From NCBI GenBank assembly GCA_027451305.1, contig DAIDJQ010000162.1:1-26974 (forward strand): a DNA stretch of 26,974 bases, given 5' to 3'. This DNA comes from Cellulomonas sp. Its GTDB lineage: Bacteria; Actinomycetota; Actinomycetes; Actinomycetales; Cellulomonadaceae. Positions 15,025-25,583 of this stretch are shown here, in pieces. Position 1 is the first letter of the stretch; each line of letters begins with the position of its first letter. The translations under genes were made by a program, and so were the position numbers. The notes beneath the pieces are model-generated. The model had not been told where the DNA came from. It searched no databases and saw only the letters and a program-made list of their open reading frames with translations.

Positions 15025-18000
15025 GTGCACCTGAAGACGCTCACGCTGCGGGGCTTCAAGTCGTTCGCCTCGGCGACGACGCTGAGCTTCGAGCCGGGCA
15101 TCACGTGCGTGGTGGGGCCCAACGGCTCCGGCAAGTCCAACGTGGGGGACGCCCTCGCCTGGGTGATGGGCGAGCAGGGCGCCAAGTCGTTGCGCGGCGG
15201 CACCATGGAGGACGTCATCTTCGCCGGCACCGCCGGCCGGCCGCCGCTGGGCCGGGCCGAGGTGTCGCTGACCATCGACAACGCCGACGGTGCGCTGCCG
15301 ATCGACTACACCGAGGTGTCGATCTCCCGCACCCTGTTCCGCAACGGCGGCTCGGAGTACGCGATCAACGGCCGCTCGTGCCGGCTGCTCGACATCCAGG
15401 AGCTGCTCTCGGACACCGGCATGGGCCGCGAGATGCACGTGATCGTCGGCCAGGGCAGGCTCGACACGGTGCTGCGCGCGACGCCCGAGGAGCGCCGCGG
15501 CTTCATCGAGGAGGCCGCCGGGGTGCTCAAGCACCGTCGGCGCAAGGAGAAGGCGCTGCGCAAGCTCGACGCGATGCAGGCCAACCTGACCCGGCTGGGC
15601 GACCTCACCACGGAGATCCGGCGTCAGCTCGGACCGCTCGGCCGGCAGGCGGAGGTCGCCCGCAAGGCTGCGGTCGTGCAGACCGACGCGCGCGACGCAC
15701 GGGCGCGCCTGCTGGCCGACGACCTCGCCCAGCTCACCGCTGCGCTGGAGCAGGAGACGGCCGACGAGTCGGCGCTGCTGGCGCGCCGGGACGAGGTCGG
15801 CACGGAGCTCGCGGCGACCCGGGACCACCTGGCCGGACTCGAGCGGGCGGCGGCCGAGGCCGCACCGGCTGTGACGGAGGCCGGTGAGCTCTGGTACCGG
15901 CTGTCGGCACTGCGGGAGCGGCTGCGGGGGACGGCCTCGTTGGCTGCGGACCGCGTGCGGCTGCTCGGCGCCGCGGCGCCTGAACGGTCCGGGGGCCAGG
16001 ACCCGGACGACCTGGTGGCGCAGGCGGCCCGGGTGCGGGCAGCCGAGGCCGAGCTCGGCACCGAGGTGCAGCTGGCCCGCGCCGGGCTCGAGGGTGCGGT
16101 GACGGCCCGGCAGGAGGCCGAGAGCATCGCGACGGAGGCCGAGAAGGCGCTCGCCTCCGTGCTGCGCGCCGCGGCGGACCGCCGCGAGGGCGTCGCCCGG
16201 CTGGCCGGTCAGGTCGCGGCCCGGCGTAGCCGGGTCGAGGCCACGGGTGAGGAGATCGGCCGGCTGCGGGGCGCGCACGCCGCGGCGCAGCGCCGCGCCG
16301 AGGAGGCGACGACGCAGTTCGCCGCCCTCGAGGGGCAGGTGGCCGGCGCGGAGGAGGGCGAGGAGGGCCTCGACGCCGCCCACGAGAACGCGGTCGCCGC
16401 GGTCGAGACCGCCACCGAGCGTGTCTCCGGGCTGACCGAGCGGCTGGGGGAGGCGGAGCGTGAACGGGCCTCGCTGAAGGCGCGTGCCGAGACCCTCGAG
16501 CTCAGCCTGTCGCGCAAGGACGGTGCCGGCGCGCTGCTGGCGGCTGACGGGCTGGGCGGCACGATCGGCTCCGTGGCCGCGCTGCTGTCGGTCGAGCCGC
16601 GGGACGAGGAGGCGGTGGTGGCCGCGCTCGGCCCGCTGGCGGACGCGGTGGCGGTGGACGGCGTGGACTCGGCGGTCGACGCGATCCGTTACCTGCGCGA
16701 GCAGGACGCGGGGCGGGCCGGGCTGCTGGTGGGGGGTGCCGTCGGTGCCGACGGGACCCTCGACGCGGCCGCGGGACCGCTGCCGGCCGGTGCGGACCGC
16801 GCCGTCGACCTGGTGCGATGCCCGCCGGCGGTCCGGGACGCGGTGACGGCGGCGCTGGCCGGGGTGGTCGTCGTCGACGACCTCGCCATCGCCCGCGCCG
16901 TGCTCGCGGCGCGGCCCGACCTCGTCGTCGCCACCCGCGCCGGGGACCTGCTCTCCGCCCACCACGCCTCCGGCGGGTCGGCGGAGGCGCCCAGTGCGCT
17001 GCACCTGCAGGCCGCCCTCGACCAGGCGCGCACCGGCGCGCAGGAGGCCCAGGCGCAGGCCGAGCGGCTCCGGTTCGAGCTGACCGGCGCCCGAGAGCAG
17101 CTCGCTGCGGCTCGGCGTCGTCATGAGGAGACGCTCGACAGGCTGAACGAGTCGGACGCGGCTCTCGCTGCGGTCGCCGAGCAGCTCGCCACCCTGGGCT
17201 CGACGGCGCGGTCCGCGCGCGCCGAGGCGGACCGCGTGCAGCAGTCGCTCGACGCCGCGCAGCGCACGCTGCGCGAGGACTCGGAGGCGCTCGCCGAGCT
17301 GACGGAACGGCTCGCCGCAGCCCAGGACGAGCCGGCCGACGGCGCCGATGCCGTCGCGGAGCGGACGGTCGAGCGGGACCGGACCGCGGCGCTCGCGACG
17401 GCGGCCCGCGGCCGCGAGACCGACGCCCGGCTGACGCTGCGGACAGCGGAGGAGCGGGCCCGCGCCCTGGCGGGCCGGGCGGACTCGCTCGAGCGGGCGG
17501 CGGCCGCCGAGCGGGTCGCGCGCGAGCGCGCGGCCGAGCGCGAGCGGTCCAGGGCGCACCAGTCGGCGGTGGCGGCGGCGGTGCACGAGGGTGCCCGGCA
17601 CGCGCTCGCGGTGCTGGACGTCTCGCTGCGCCGGGCGTCCGACGAGCGGGACGCGGCCGAGGCCGCACGGGCCGAGCGCGAGCTGGAGCTGGCGGCTGCC
17701 CGGGCCAGGGTCGAGACGCTCACCGCGCAGCTGGCGGAGCTCACCGACGTCGCGCACCGGGACGAGGTGGCCCGCACGCAGCAGCGGTTGCGCGTCGAGG
17801 CCCTCGCCCAGCGGTCGGTCGAGGAGCTGGGCGTCGACCCCGAGGTGCTCGTCGACGAGTACGGGCCGCACCGGCCGGTCCCGGTGGTCCTCGCGCCCGG
17901 GGTCGAGCCTGACCCCGAGGCGCCGCAGTCCGTCCCGTACGTGCGCGAGCAGCAGGAGAAGCGGCTGCGCGCCGCCGAGCGGGCGCTGGCGCTGCTCGGC

Positions 18001-18603
18001 CGGGTCAACCCGCTGGCGCTCGAGGAGTACGCGGCGCTGGAGGAGCGGCACCGCTTCCTCACCGAGCAGCTGGCGGACCTGAAGTCGTCCCGGGCGGACC
18101 TGCTGCAGATCGTGCGGGACATCGACGAGCGCGTGGAGCAGGTGTTCGCGGAGGCCTATGCGGACACGGCAGCAGCCTTCGAGCAGGTGTTCCCGCGCCT
18201 GTTCCCGGGTGGCGAGGGGCGGCTGGTCCTGACCGACCCGGCGGACATGCTGAGCACGGGCGTCGAGGTCGAGGCGCGGCCGGCCGGCAAGAAGGTCAAG
18301 CGGCTCTCGCTGCTGTCCGGCGGTGAGCGGTCGCTGACGGCGGTGGCGCTGCTGGTGGCGATCTTCAAGGCGCGGCCGAGCCCGTTCTACGTGATGGACG
18401 AGGTGGAGGCGGCGCTCGACGACGCCAACCTCGGCCGGCTGCTGGAGGTGCTGCGCGAGCTGCAGGCCGACTCCCAGCTGCTGGTGGTCACCCACCAGAA
18501 GCGGACGATGGAGATCGCGGACGCCCTGTACGGCGTCACGATGCGGGACGACGGCGTCACCACCGTGATCAGCCAGCGGTTGCGCGAGGACGTCCCCGCC
18601 TGA
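15025..18603 (+). CDS. smc: Chromosome segregation/condensation ATPase SMC
   Basis: 1192 residues, the normal SMC length. The N-terminal ATPase lobe has Walker A VGPNGSGKSNVGDAL (about residues 30-44) and the QGRLDTVL Q-loop region. Long Ala/Glu/Arg-rich coiled coil follows (about 170-500), with LLAADGLGGTIGSVAALLSV marking the start of the hinge (about 505-650). Returning coiled coil runs to about 1000. The C-terminal lobe carries the signature LLSGGERSLTAVALLVAIF (about 1095) and Walker B VMDEVEAALDD. It dimerises through the hinge and loads on DNA with ScpA/ScpB, which are not in the window. The GTG start follows a leaderless -10 and gives the canonical HLKTLTLRGFKSFA beginning. Confidence 0.97.
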   Translation: MHLKTLTLRGFKSFASATTLSFEPGITCVVGPNGSGKSNVGDALAWVMGEQGAKSLRGGTMEDVIFAGTAGRPPLGRAEVSLTIDNADGALPIDYTEVSISRTLFRNGGSEYAINGRSCRLLDIQELLSDTGMGREMHVIVGQGRLDTVLRATPEERRGFIEEAAGVLKHRRRKEKALRKLDAMQANLTRLGDLTTEIRRQLGPLGRQAEVARKAAVVQTDARDARARLLADDLAQLTAALEQETADESALLARRDEVGTELAATRDHLAGLERAAAEAAPAVTEAGELWYRLSALRERLRGTASLAADRVRLLGAAAPERSGGQDPDDLVAQAARVRAAEAELGTEVQLARAGLEGAVTARQEAESIATEAEKALASVLRAAADRREGVARLAGQVAARRSRVEATGEEIGRLRGAHAAAQRRAEEATTQFAALEGQVAGAEEGEEGLDAAHENAVAAVETATERVSGLTERLGEAERERASLKARAETLELSLSRKDGAGALLAADGLGGTIGSVAALLSVEPRDEEAVVAALGPLADAVAVDGVDSAVDAIRYLREQDAGRAGLLVGGAVGADGTLDAAAGPLPAGADRAVDLVRCPPAVRDAVTAALAGVVVVDDLAIARAVLAARPDLVVATRAGDLLSAHHASGGSAEAPSALHLQAALDQARTGAQEAQAQAERLRFELTGAREQLAAARRRHEETLDRLNESDAALAAVAEQLATLGSTARSARAEADRVQQSLDAAQRTLREDSEALAELTERLAAAQDEPADGADAVAERTVERDRTAALATAARGRETDARLTLRTAEERARALAGRADSLERAAAAERVARERAAERERSRAHQSAVAAAVHEGARHALAVLDVSLRRASDERDAAEAARAERELELAAARARVETLTAQLAELTDVAHRDEVARTQQRLRVEALAQRSVEELGVDPEVLVDEYGPHRPVPVVLAPGVEPDPEAPQSVPYVREQQEKRLRAAERALALLGRVNPLALEEYAALEERHRFLTEQLADLKSSRADLLQIVRDIDERVEQVFAEAYADTAAAFEQVFPRLFPGGEGRLVLTDPADMLSTGVEVEARPAGKKVKRLSLLSGGERSLTAVALLVAIFKARPSPFYVMDEVEAALDDANLGRLLEVLRELQADSQLLVVTHQKRTMEIADALYGVTMRDDGVTTVISQRLREDVPA

Positions 18604-18714
18604 TGCGCGGGACGGCGGCTCGGTGCCGCGACGCGTCGGACAGCCCGTGTGGAGGTTCTGTGACCAGGACGGTGGGATGCGCCACGTCCGCGGTCCCGAC
18701 CCGGCCGGTGACCG

Positions 18715-18720
18715 GAGACT
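18715..18720 (+). promoter_or_regulatory. Possible leaderless -10 before small membrane protein
   Basis: GAGACT, then 6 bases (AGAGGC), then the ATG at 18727. AGAGG could instead be read as a ribosome site placed unusually close to the ATG. The remaining gap after smc (18604-18714) shows only a weak GCGGC/GCCGC hairpin. Confidence 0.4.
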
Positions 18721-18726
18721 AGAGGC

Positions 18727-19092
18727 ATGGCCGCAGTGATCCTCGTCGTCGTCGCGCTCCTCGTCACCGTCGTCGTCCTGGTGGAGGCGTCGCCGGGAGA
18801 CTCCCGCGACGCCGAGTCGCCGCTGCAGGCCTTCCGCCGCGGGCTGCGCGCCCGGCGCCACCCTGATGCCGAACAGCTCGCGGCAGCCCGGGCCGCCGCC
18901 GTCGAGCCGATGGACGTGTCGCTGAGCGAGATGCTCGCGGCCAACGTGGAGCGCGGCGGCGGGTACATCTCCGTCGACGAGCTGACCGAGCCCCTGCTGC
19001 ACGCCCGTGAGGTGGCGGCGCGCGTGCTGCCGGGCCGGGACGCCGACCGGCTCGACGACGACGCGGAGCACGGGGTGCTCGCCGCTCGCTGA
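18727..19092 (+). CDS. Small membrane-anchored protein of unknown function
   Basis: 121 residues, not recognised. Residues 2-20 (AAVILVVVALLVTVVVLVE) form one strong membrane helix with no cleavage site. The rest is soluble, charged and helical: an Arg-rich stretch FRRGLRARRHPD just after the helix, then an acidic segment (EPMDVSLSEMLAANVE) and VDELTEPLLHAREVAARVLPG. Third positions are G/C as in neighbours, so the frame looks real. It sits alone between smc and ftsY in the same direction, with its own apparent leaderless promoter. A bitopic membrane protein is all that can be stated. Confidence 0.7.
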   Translation: MAAVILVVVALLVTVVVLVEASPGDSRDAESPLQAFRRGLRARRHPDAEQLAAARAAAVEPMDVSLSEMLAANVERGGGYISVDELTEPLLHAREVAARVLPGRDADRLDDDAEHGVLAAR

Positions 19093-19125
19093 CCGACCGG
19101 CTCGCCCCGGGCCGCCCCGCACCGA

Positions 19126-19131
19126 CAGACT
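19126..19131 (+). promoter_or_regulatory. Leaderless -10 of ftsY
   Basis: CAGACT, then 6 bases (GTCCCG), then the GTG at 19138. It lacks the first T but keeps the A and final T and the spacing. Confidence 0.45.
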
Positions 19132-19137
19132 GTCCCG

Positions 19138-20325
19138 GTGACTCACGAGCTGCTCACCTGGTTGCTGGCCGGCGGCGTCCCGCTGGCCGTGGTCGTCGCC
19201 CTGTCGACGGTGCTCGTGCGCCGCCGTCGCGGCGGCGAGGACACGACCACCCCCACGCTCCCCGCCCCGCCGACGCCCACCGCGCCCCCCGCCGAGCCGC
19301 AGCTCGGTGCACCGCCGGCCGCTCCCGTCGAGGCGCCCGCGCCGGTCGAGGAGGCCGCTGCCGCGCCGGCCGTCGAGGTCCCCGCCCCGGCCGCCGGCCG
19401 CCTGGTCCGGCTGCGCGACCGGCTCGCCCGGTCCGGGTCGCCGTTCGGGGCCAGGCTGCTGGCCGTCCTGTCCAAGGACCGGCTGACCGAGGACGACTGG
19501 GACGAGCTCGAGGAGACCCTGCTCCTCGCCGACGTCGGCGCGGGACCCACCACCGAGCTGATCGACGCCCTGCGCACGCGGGTGCGGGTCGAGGGCCTCC
19601 AGGACGCCGCGCAGGCGCGGGCACTGCTGCGCGAGCAGCTGCTGGCGATCGTCGACCCGACGCTGGACCGCAGCCTGCACACCGGGCCCGGCGCCGGCGC
19701 CGACGGGTCGGCGGTGCCCGCCGTGGTGCTCGTCGTCGGCGTGAACGGCACGGGGAAGACGACCACGGTCGGCAAGCTGGCGCGTGTGCTCGTCGCGCAG
19801 GACCGCACCGTGCTGCTCGGCGCCGCGGACACGTTCCGCGCCGCGGCCGCGGACCAGCTGGCCACCTGGGGTGCCCGCGTGGGCGTCCGGACGGTGCGGG
19901 CGGACCGCGAGGGTGGCGACCCCGCCGCTGTCGCGTTCGACGCCGTACGGGCGGGCCGGACCGAGGGTGTCGACGTCGTGCTGGTGGACACCGCCGGGCG
20001 GTTGCAGAACAAGGCCGGCCTGATGGACGAGCTCGGCAAGATCACGCGCGTGATCCAGCGGGAGGCGCCGCTGTCCGAGGTGCTCCTGGTGCTGGACGCC
20101 ACGACGGGTCAGAACGGCCTGGTCCAGGCGCGGGTGTTCGCCGAGGTCGCGGGCGTCACGGGGATCGTGCTGACCAAGCTGGACGGCACCGCGAAGGGCG
20201 GCATCGTGGTGGCGGTGCAGCGCGAGCTCGGGGTGCCCGTCAAGCTCGTCGGCCTGGGCGAGGGGCCGGACGACCTGGCGCCGTTCGAGCCGGAGGCATT
20301 CGTGGACGGTCTTCTCGGTGGGTGA
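19138..20325 (+). CDS. ftsY: Signal recognition particle receptor FtsY
   Basis: 395 residues, an SRP GTPase that docks the Ffh-ribosome complex at the membrane. Residues 3-27 form a hydrophobic N-terminal anchor followed by RRRR. A Pro/Ala/Glu linker of about 60 residues replaces the acidic A domain. The N domain (about 85-180) is followed by the G domain with G1 GVNGTGKTTTVGKLA (about 201-215), DTFRAAAADQL, G3 DTAGRLQNK, G4 TKLDGTAKGG and the closing GLGEGPDDLAPFEPEAFVDGLLG. The N-terminal transmembrane helix is typical of actinobacterial FtsY. It pairs functionally with ffh downstream. Confidence 0.97.
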   Translation: MTHELLTWLLAGGVPLAVVVALSTVLVRRRRGGEDTTTPTLPAPPTPTAPPAEPQLGAPPAAPVEAPAPVEEAAAAPAVEVPAPAAGRLVRLRDRLARSGSPFGARLLAVLSKDRLTEDDWDELEETLLLADVGAGPTTELIDALRTRVRVEGLQDAAQARALLREQLLAIVDPTLDRSLHTGPGAGADGSAVPAVVLVVGVNGTGKTTTVGKLARVLVAQDRTVLLGAADTFRAAAADQLATWGARVGVRTVRADREGGDPAAVAFDAVRAGRTEGVDVVLVDTAGRLQNKAGLMDELGKITRVIQREAPLSEVLLVLDATTGQNGLVQARVFAEVAGVTGIVLTKLDGTAKGGIVVAVQRELGVPVKLVGLGEGPDDLAPFEPEAFVDGLLGG

Positions 20326-22143
<1,818 letters not shown>

Positions 22144-22146
22144 CCG

Positions 22147-23937
22147 ATGACAGCAGAACGGCCGCCCGCAGGGGGTGCGGCCGGGCAAGGCCCGACGCAG
22201 GTCCCGCACCTCGGTGTGCGGGACCTGCGTCGTGAGCGTCTCGAGCTCGCCGAGTCGCTGGCCGGGCCCGGCTCGGACGGCGTGCTGCGTCGTCGCCGGG
22301 TCGCCGACCTCGTCGTCGAGCGGCTGGCGGAGCTGTGGGACGCCGCCACCGCCGGTCTGGACACCACCGGCATCGCCCTCGGCGCGGTGGGCAGCATCGG
22401 GCGCGGTGACGCGTCGCCCGTCAGCGACCTGGACCTGCTGCTGGTGCACGAGGGACGCGCGCACTCGCCGGAGGACCTCGCCGGCCTCGCCGAGCGTCTC
22501 TGGTACCCGATCTGGGATGCCCGGCTCGACCTCGACCACTCCGTGCGGTCGCTGGCGCAGTGCCGCCAGATCGCCTCCAAGGACCTGCCGGCGGCCGTGG
22601 GGCTGCTGGAGCTGCGGCACGTGGCCGGCGACCCCGTCGTCGTCGCCCGTGCCATGTCGGCGCTGCTCGAGGACTGGCGGGCGGCCGCCCGCCGGCGCCT
22701 GCCCGAGCTGCTCGCCTCGACCCGGGCCCGAGCGGACCGGCACGGCGAGCTCGCCTACCTCATCGAGCCTGACCTGAAGGAGGCCCGCGGCGGCATCCGC
22801 GACGCCGTCGTGCTGTCGGCGCTCGCGGCCACCTGGCTGACGGACCGCCCGCACGGCGCCGTCGACACGGCCTACGGCCACCTGCTCGACGTGCGGGACA
22901 CGCTCCAGCTGGTCACCGGGAGGCACACCAACCGGCTGCTGCAGGCGGACCAGGACGAGGTCGCCGCCCGCGTCGGGTTCGACGACCGCGACGACCTCCT
23001 CGCCTCCATCGCGGAGGCCGGGCGGGTGATCTCCTACGCGCTGGACACCACTGCCCGCAACGCCCGCCAGGCGCTGCAGCGGCCGGCACCCAAGCCGTTC
23101 CTGGTGCGCGGGCGGCGGCAGCCGCCGCGGCTGCGGACCATCGCCGAGGGCCTCGTCGAGCACGACGGGGAGCTGGTGCTCGCCGCCGACGCCCGCCCCG
23201 CGGAGGACCCGGTGCTGTCGCTGCGCGCCGCCGCCACGGCCGCCCGGACCGGGCTGGTGCTGTCGCCCGTCACCGTCGCCAGCCTGGAGGCGACGCCGCC
23301 GCTGCCCGTGCCCTGGCCGCGGTCCGCACGCGTCGCGCTGCTGGCGCTGCTGGGCTCCGGCCCCGCGCAGGTGCCGGTCTGGGAGGCGCTCGACCTCGCA
23401 GGCGTGGTGACCACGTGGATCCCCGAGTGGGCGGGGGTGCGCAACCGCCCCCAACGGTCCCCGATCCACCGGCACACCGTCGACCGCCACCTGGTCGAGA
23501 CGGTCGCACGCGCGGGCCGGGACCGGCGGGCGCCCGACCAGTCCGACACGCTGCTGCTCGCGGCGCTGCTGCACGACATCGGCAAGCGCGCCGGCGCAGG
23601 CGACCACGCCGTCGCCGGGGCTCGCCTCGCAGGACCCGTGGTGACCCGGATGGGCTTCCCCGACGAGGTGGCCGCCGACGTCGTCCGCCTGGTCCGCGAG
23701 CACCTGACCCTCGCGGACCTGGCCACCACCGCCGACCTCGACGACCCCGCCACCGTCGAGCGCCTGCTCGTGGCGGTGGACCACCGGGCCGACCTGCTGT
23801 CGCTGCTGCGGATGCTGACGGAGGCGGACGCGTCCGCGGCGGGCCCGGCCGCGTGGACCACCTGGCGGCAGCGCCTGGTCGACGACCTGGTCGCGCGGGC
23901 CGAGCGCGCGCTGGCAGGTACCCTGGACCGTCCGTAG
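22147..23937 (+). CDS. glnD: PII nucleotidyltransferase GlnD, short form without ACT domains
   Basis: 596 residues, against roughly 800-900 for usual GlnD. The nucleotidyltransferase domain has [19 protein letters not shown] (about 81-99; GlnD form of GS-x10-D-x-D). The GlnD-specific helical segment [20 protein letters not shown] is near residue 205. The HD domain has [19 protein letters not shown] (about 474-492), which removes the nucleotide. The protein ends about 115 residues after HDIGK, where the two glutamine-sensing ACT domains normally begin. Only 27 bases separate its stop from ffh, so no broken remnant is present. The start at ATG 22147 is 3 bases after the glnB stop; GTG 22216 is an alternative inside a strong hairpin. 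Confidence 0.92.
   Translation: MTAERPPAGGAAGQGPTQVPHLGVRDLRRERLELAESLAGPGSDGVLRRRRVADLVVERLAELWDAATAGLDTTGIALGAVGSIGRGDASPVSDLDLLLVHEGRAHSPEDLAGLAERLWYPIWDARLDLDHSVRSLAQCRQIASKDLPAAVGLLELRHVAGDPVVVARAMSALLEDWRAAARRRLPELLASTRARADRHGELAYLIEPDLKEARGGIRDAVVLSALAATWLTDRPHGAVDTAYGHLLDVRDTLQLVTGRHTNRLLQADQDEVAARVGFDDRDDLLASIAEAGRVISYALDTTARNARQALQRPAPKPFLVRGRRQPPRLRTIAEGLVEHDGELVLAADARPAEDPVLSLRAAATAARTGLVLSPVTVASLEATPPLPVPWPRSARVALLALLGSGPAQVPVWEALDLAGVVTTWIPEWAGVRNRPQRSPIHRHTVDRHLVETVARAGRDRRAPDQSDTLLLAALLHDIGKRAGAGDHAVAGARLAGPVVTRMGFPDEVAADVVRLVREHLTLADLATTADLDDPATVERLLVAVDHRADLLSLLRMLTEADASAAGPAAWTTWRQRLVDDLVARAERALAGTLDRP
22193..22232 (+). repeat. Perfect 17-bp-stem hairpin at the 5' end of glnD
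   Basis: Bases 22193-22209 pair without mismatch with 22216-22232 around a 6-base loop (CTCGGT). It falls in codons 16-29 of the annotated glnD, a poorly conserved N-terminal part. It is preceded by a smaller hairpin, CGGCCGC (22159-22165) with GCGGCCG (22177-22183). Together they sit just after the glnB stop and could reduce transcription or translation of glnD relative to amtB-glnB. Confidence 0.7.
23919..23924 (+). promoter_or_regulatory. Possible ffh -10 inside the end of glnD
   Basis: TACCCT within the last codons of glnD would start transcription near 23931, about 35 bases before the ffh GTG. GAGG near 23952 could serve as ribosome site. No -35 is seen. Confidence 0.35.
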
Positions 23938-23964
23938 CCCCGATAGCCCACGAGGTCCGCCGCG

Positions 23965-25578
23965 GTGTTCGCCACCCTCTCCGACCGCCTGACGTCGACG
24001 TTCCGCAACCTGCGCACCAAGGGCCGGCTGTCCGAGGCGGACATCGACGCCACCGTGCGCGAGATCCGCCGCGCCCTGCTCGACGCGGACGTGGCGGTCT
24101 CCGTGGTCCGCGCCTTCACCGCCGCCGTGCGCGAGCGCGCTCTGTCGGCCGAGGTGTCCGGTGCGCTGAACCCCGCCCAGCAGGTCGTCAAGATCGTCAA
24201 CGACGAGCTGGTGACGATCCTCGGCGGCCAGACCCGGAACCTGCACCTGGCGAAGACGCCGCCGACGGTGATCCTGCTCGCCGGCCTGCAGGGTGCCGGC
24301 AAGACGACGCTGGCGGGCAAGCTCGCCGTCTGGCTCAAGGACCAGGGGCACACCCCGCTGCTGGTCGCGGCGGACCTGCAGCGTCCGAACGCCGTGACGC
24401 AGCTGCAGGTGGTGGGGGAGCGCGCCGGTGTCCCGGTGTTCGCCCCGCACCCGGGCAACCAGGCCGCGGCCGACCTCGACGAGCTCCCCGCGGGCGCGGA
24501 CCCGGTGGCGGTGGCCCGTGACGGTGTCGCGACCGCGCGCAGCCGCCAGCACGACGTGGTCATCGTCGACACGGCCGGCCGGCTCGGCGTCGACGCCGAG
24601 CTGATGGCGCAGGCGGCGCACATCCGCGACGCCGTGCAGCCGGACGAGACCCTCTTCGTCGTCGACGCGATGATCGGCCAGGACGCCGTCACCACCGCGC
24701 GGGCCTTCGCCGACGGCGTCGGCTTCAGCGGCGTGGTGCTGTCCAAGCTGGACGGCGACGCGCGCGGCGGTGCCGCCCTGTCCATCGCCAGCGTCACCGA
24801 GCGGCCCATCCTGTTCGCCTCGACCGGCGAGAAGCTGACCGACTTCGAGGTGTTCCACCCCGACCGGATGGCCTCCCGCATCCTCGACATGGGCGACGTG
24901 CTCACCCTCATCGAGCACGCCGAGCGGGCGTTCGACGCCGAGCAGGCCGAGAAGATGGCCGGCAAGCTCGCGTCCGGCGAGGACTTCACGCTCGACGACT
25001 TCCTGGTCCAGATGCAGCAGCTGCGCAACGCCGGCCCGCTGAAGAAGATGCTCGGCATGCTGCCCGGCATGGGTCAGATGCGGGAGGCCCTCGACTCGTT
25101 CGACGAGCGCGAGGTGGACCGGATCCAGGCGATCATCCAGTCGATGACCCCGCTGGAGCGCCGCAGCCCCAAGGTGATCAACGGCTCGCGGCGCTCGCGC
25201 ATCGCGGCCGGGTCCGGCACCAACCCGTCCGACGTGAACCAGCTGCTGGACCGGTTCGACGCGGCACAGAAGATGATGCGCCAGATGGCGCGCAGCGGCG
25301 GCATGGGCGCGATGCCCGGGATGGGCAACCTGCCGGGGATGGGTGGCAAGAAGTCCCGCGGCCGCACCGTCGCACCGGCCCGCAAGGTCAAGGGCAAGTC
25401 CGGCAACCCGGCCAAGCGGGCGCAGCAGGAGCGCGCCGCCGCCGAGCGGGCGGTCGCCGGGCCGTCCGCACCGGCGGCACCGGGGTCGGCGTTCGGGCTC
25501 GGCCGCCCGCAGGCGCCGAGTGCGGACGCGGCGGACGTGCAGCTGCCCTCGGGTCTCGACGGGTTCCTCGGCCGCTGA
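23965..25578 (+). CDS. ffh: Signal recognition particle protein Ffh (SRP54)
   Basis: 537 residues, the cytoplasmic SRP GTPase that binds signal peptides and 4.5S RNA. The N domain (1-95) is followed by the G domain with G1 GLQGAGKTTLAGKLA (about 105-119), DLQRPNAVTQL, DTAGRLGVDAEL and SKLDGDARGG. The M domain (about 300-450) has Met-rich helices (MLGMLPGMGQM) and the RNA-binding SRRSRIAAGSGT motif. The C-terminus is extended: a Gly/Met stretch (GGMGAMPGMGNLPGMGGKK), a basic segment, then an Ala/Pro tail ending LPSGLDGFLGR, common in actinobacteria. It starts with GTG. FtsY is its receptor. Confidence 0.97.
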   Translation: MFATLSDRLTSTFRNLRTKGRLSEADIDATVREIRRALLDADVAVSVVRAFTAAVRERALSAEVSGALNPAQQVVKIVNDELVTILGGQTRNLHLAKTPPTVILLAGLQGAGKTTLAGKLAVWLKDQGHTPLLVAADLQRPNAVTQLQVVGERAGVPVFAPHPGNQAAADLDELPAGADPVAVARDGVATARSRQHDVVIVDTAGRLGVDAELMAQAAHIRDAVQPDETLFVVDAMIGQDAVTTARAFADGVGFSGVVLSKLDGDARGGAALSIASVTERPILFASTGEKLTDFEVFHPDRMASRILDMGDVLTLIEHAERAFDAEQAEKMAGKLASGEDFTLDDFLVQMQQLRNAGPLKKMLGMLPGMGQMREALDSFDEREVDRIQAIIQSMTPLERRSPKVINGSRRSRIAAGSGTNPSDVNQLLDRFDAAQKMMRQMARSGGMGAMPGMGNLPGMGGKKSRGRTVAPARKVKGKSGNPAKRAQQERAAAERAVAGPSAPAAPGSAFGLGRPQAPSADAADVQLPSGLDGFLGR

Positions 25579-25583
25579 CGACG

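Noticed and set aside
19230..19400. Pro/Ala repeat in ftsY as a possible tandem repeat
   Set aside because: It is low-complexity linker sequence without a fixed repeat unit, usual for actinobacterial FtsY.
14746..19680. Very long open frame on the minus strand across ndk, smc and the following gene
   Set aside because: It is antisense to smc, and its Arg/His/Gly/Gln-rich sequence has no domain logic. Open antisense frames are expected from G/C third-position bias.
23900..23964. Frameshift explaining the short GlnD
   Set aside because: Only 27 bases lie between the glnD stop and ffh, so there is no sequence that could encode lost ACT domains in any frame.
25300..25345. Gly/Met repeats near the end of ffh as a genetic repeat
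   Set aside because: Met/Gly-rich stretches are a normal part of the Ffh C-terminal region.
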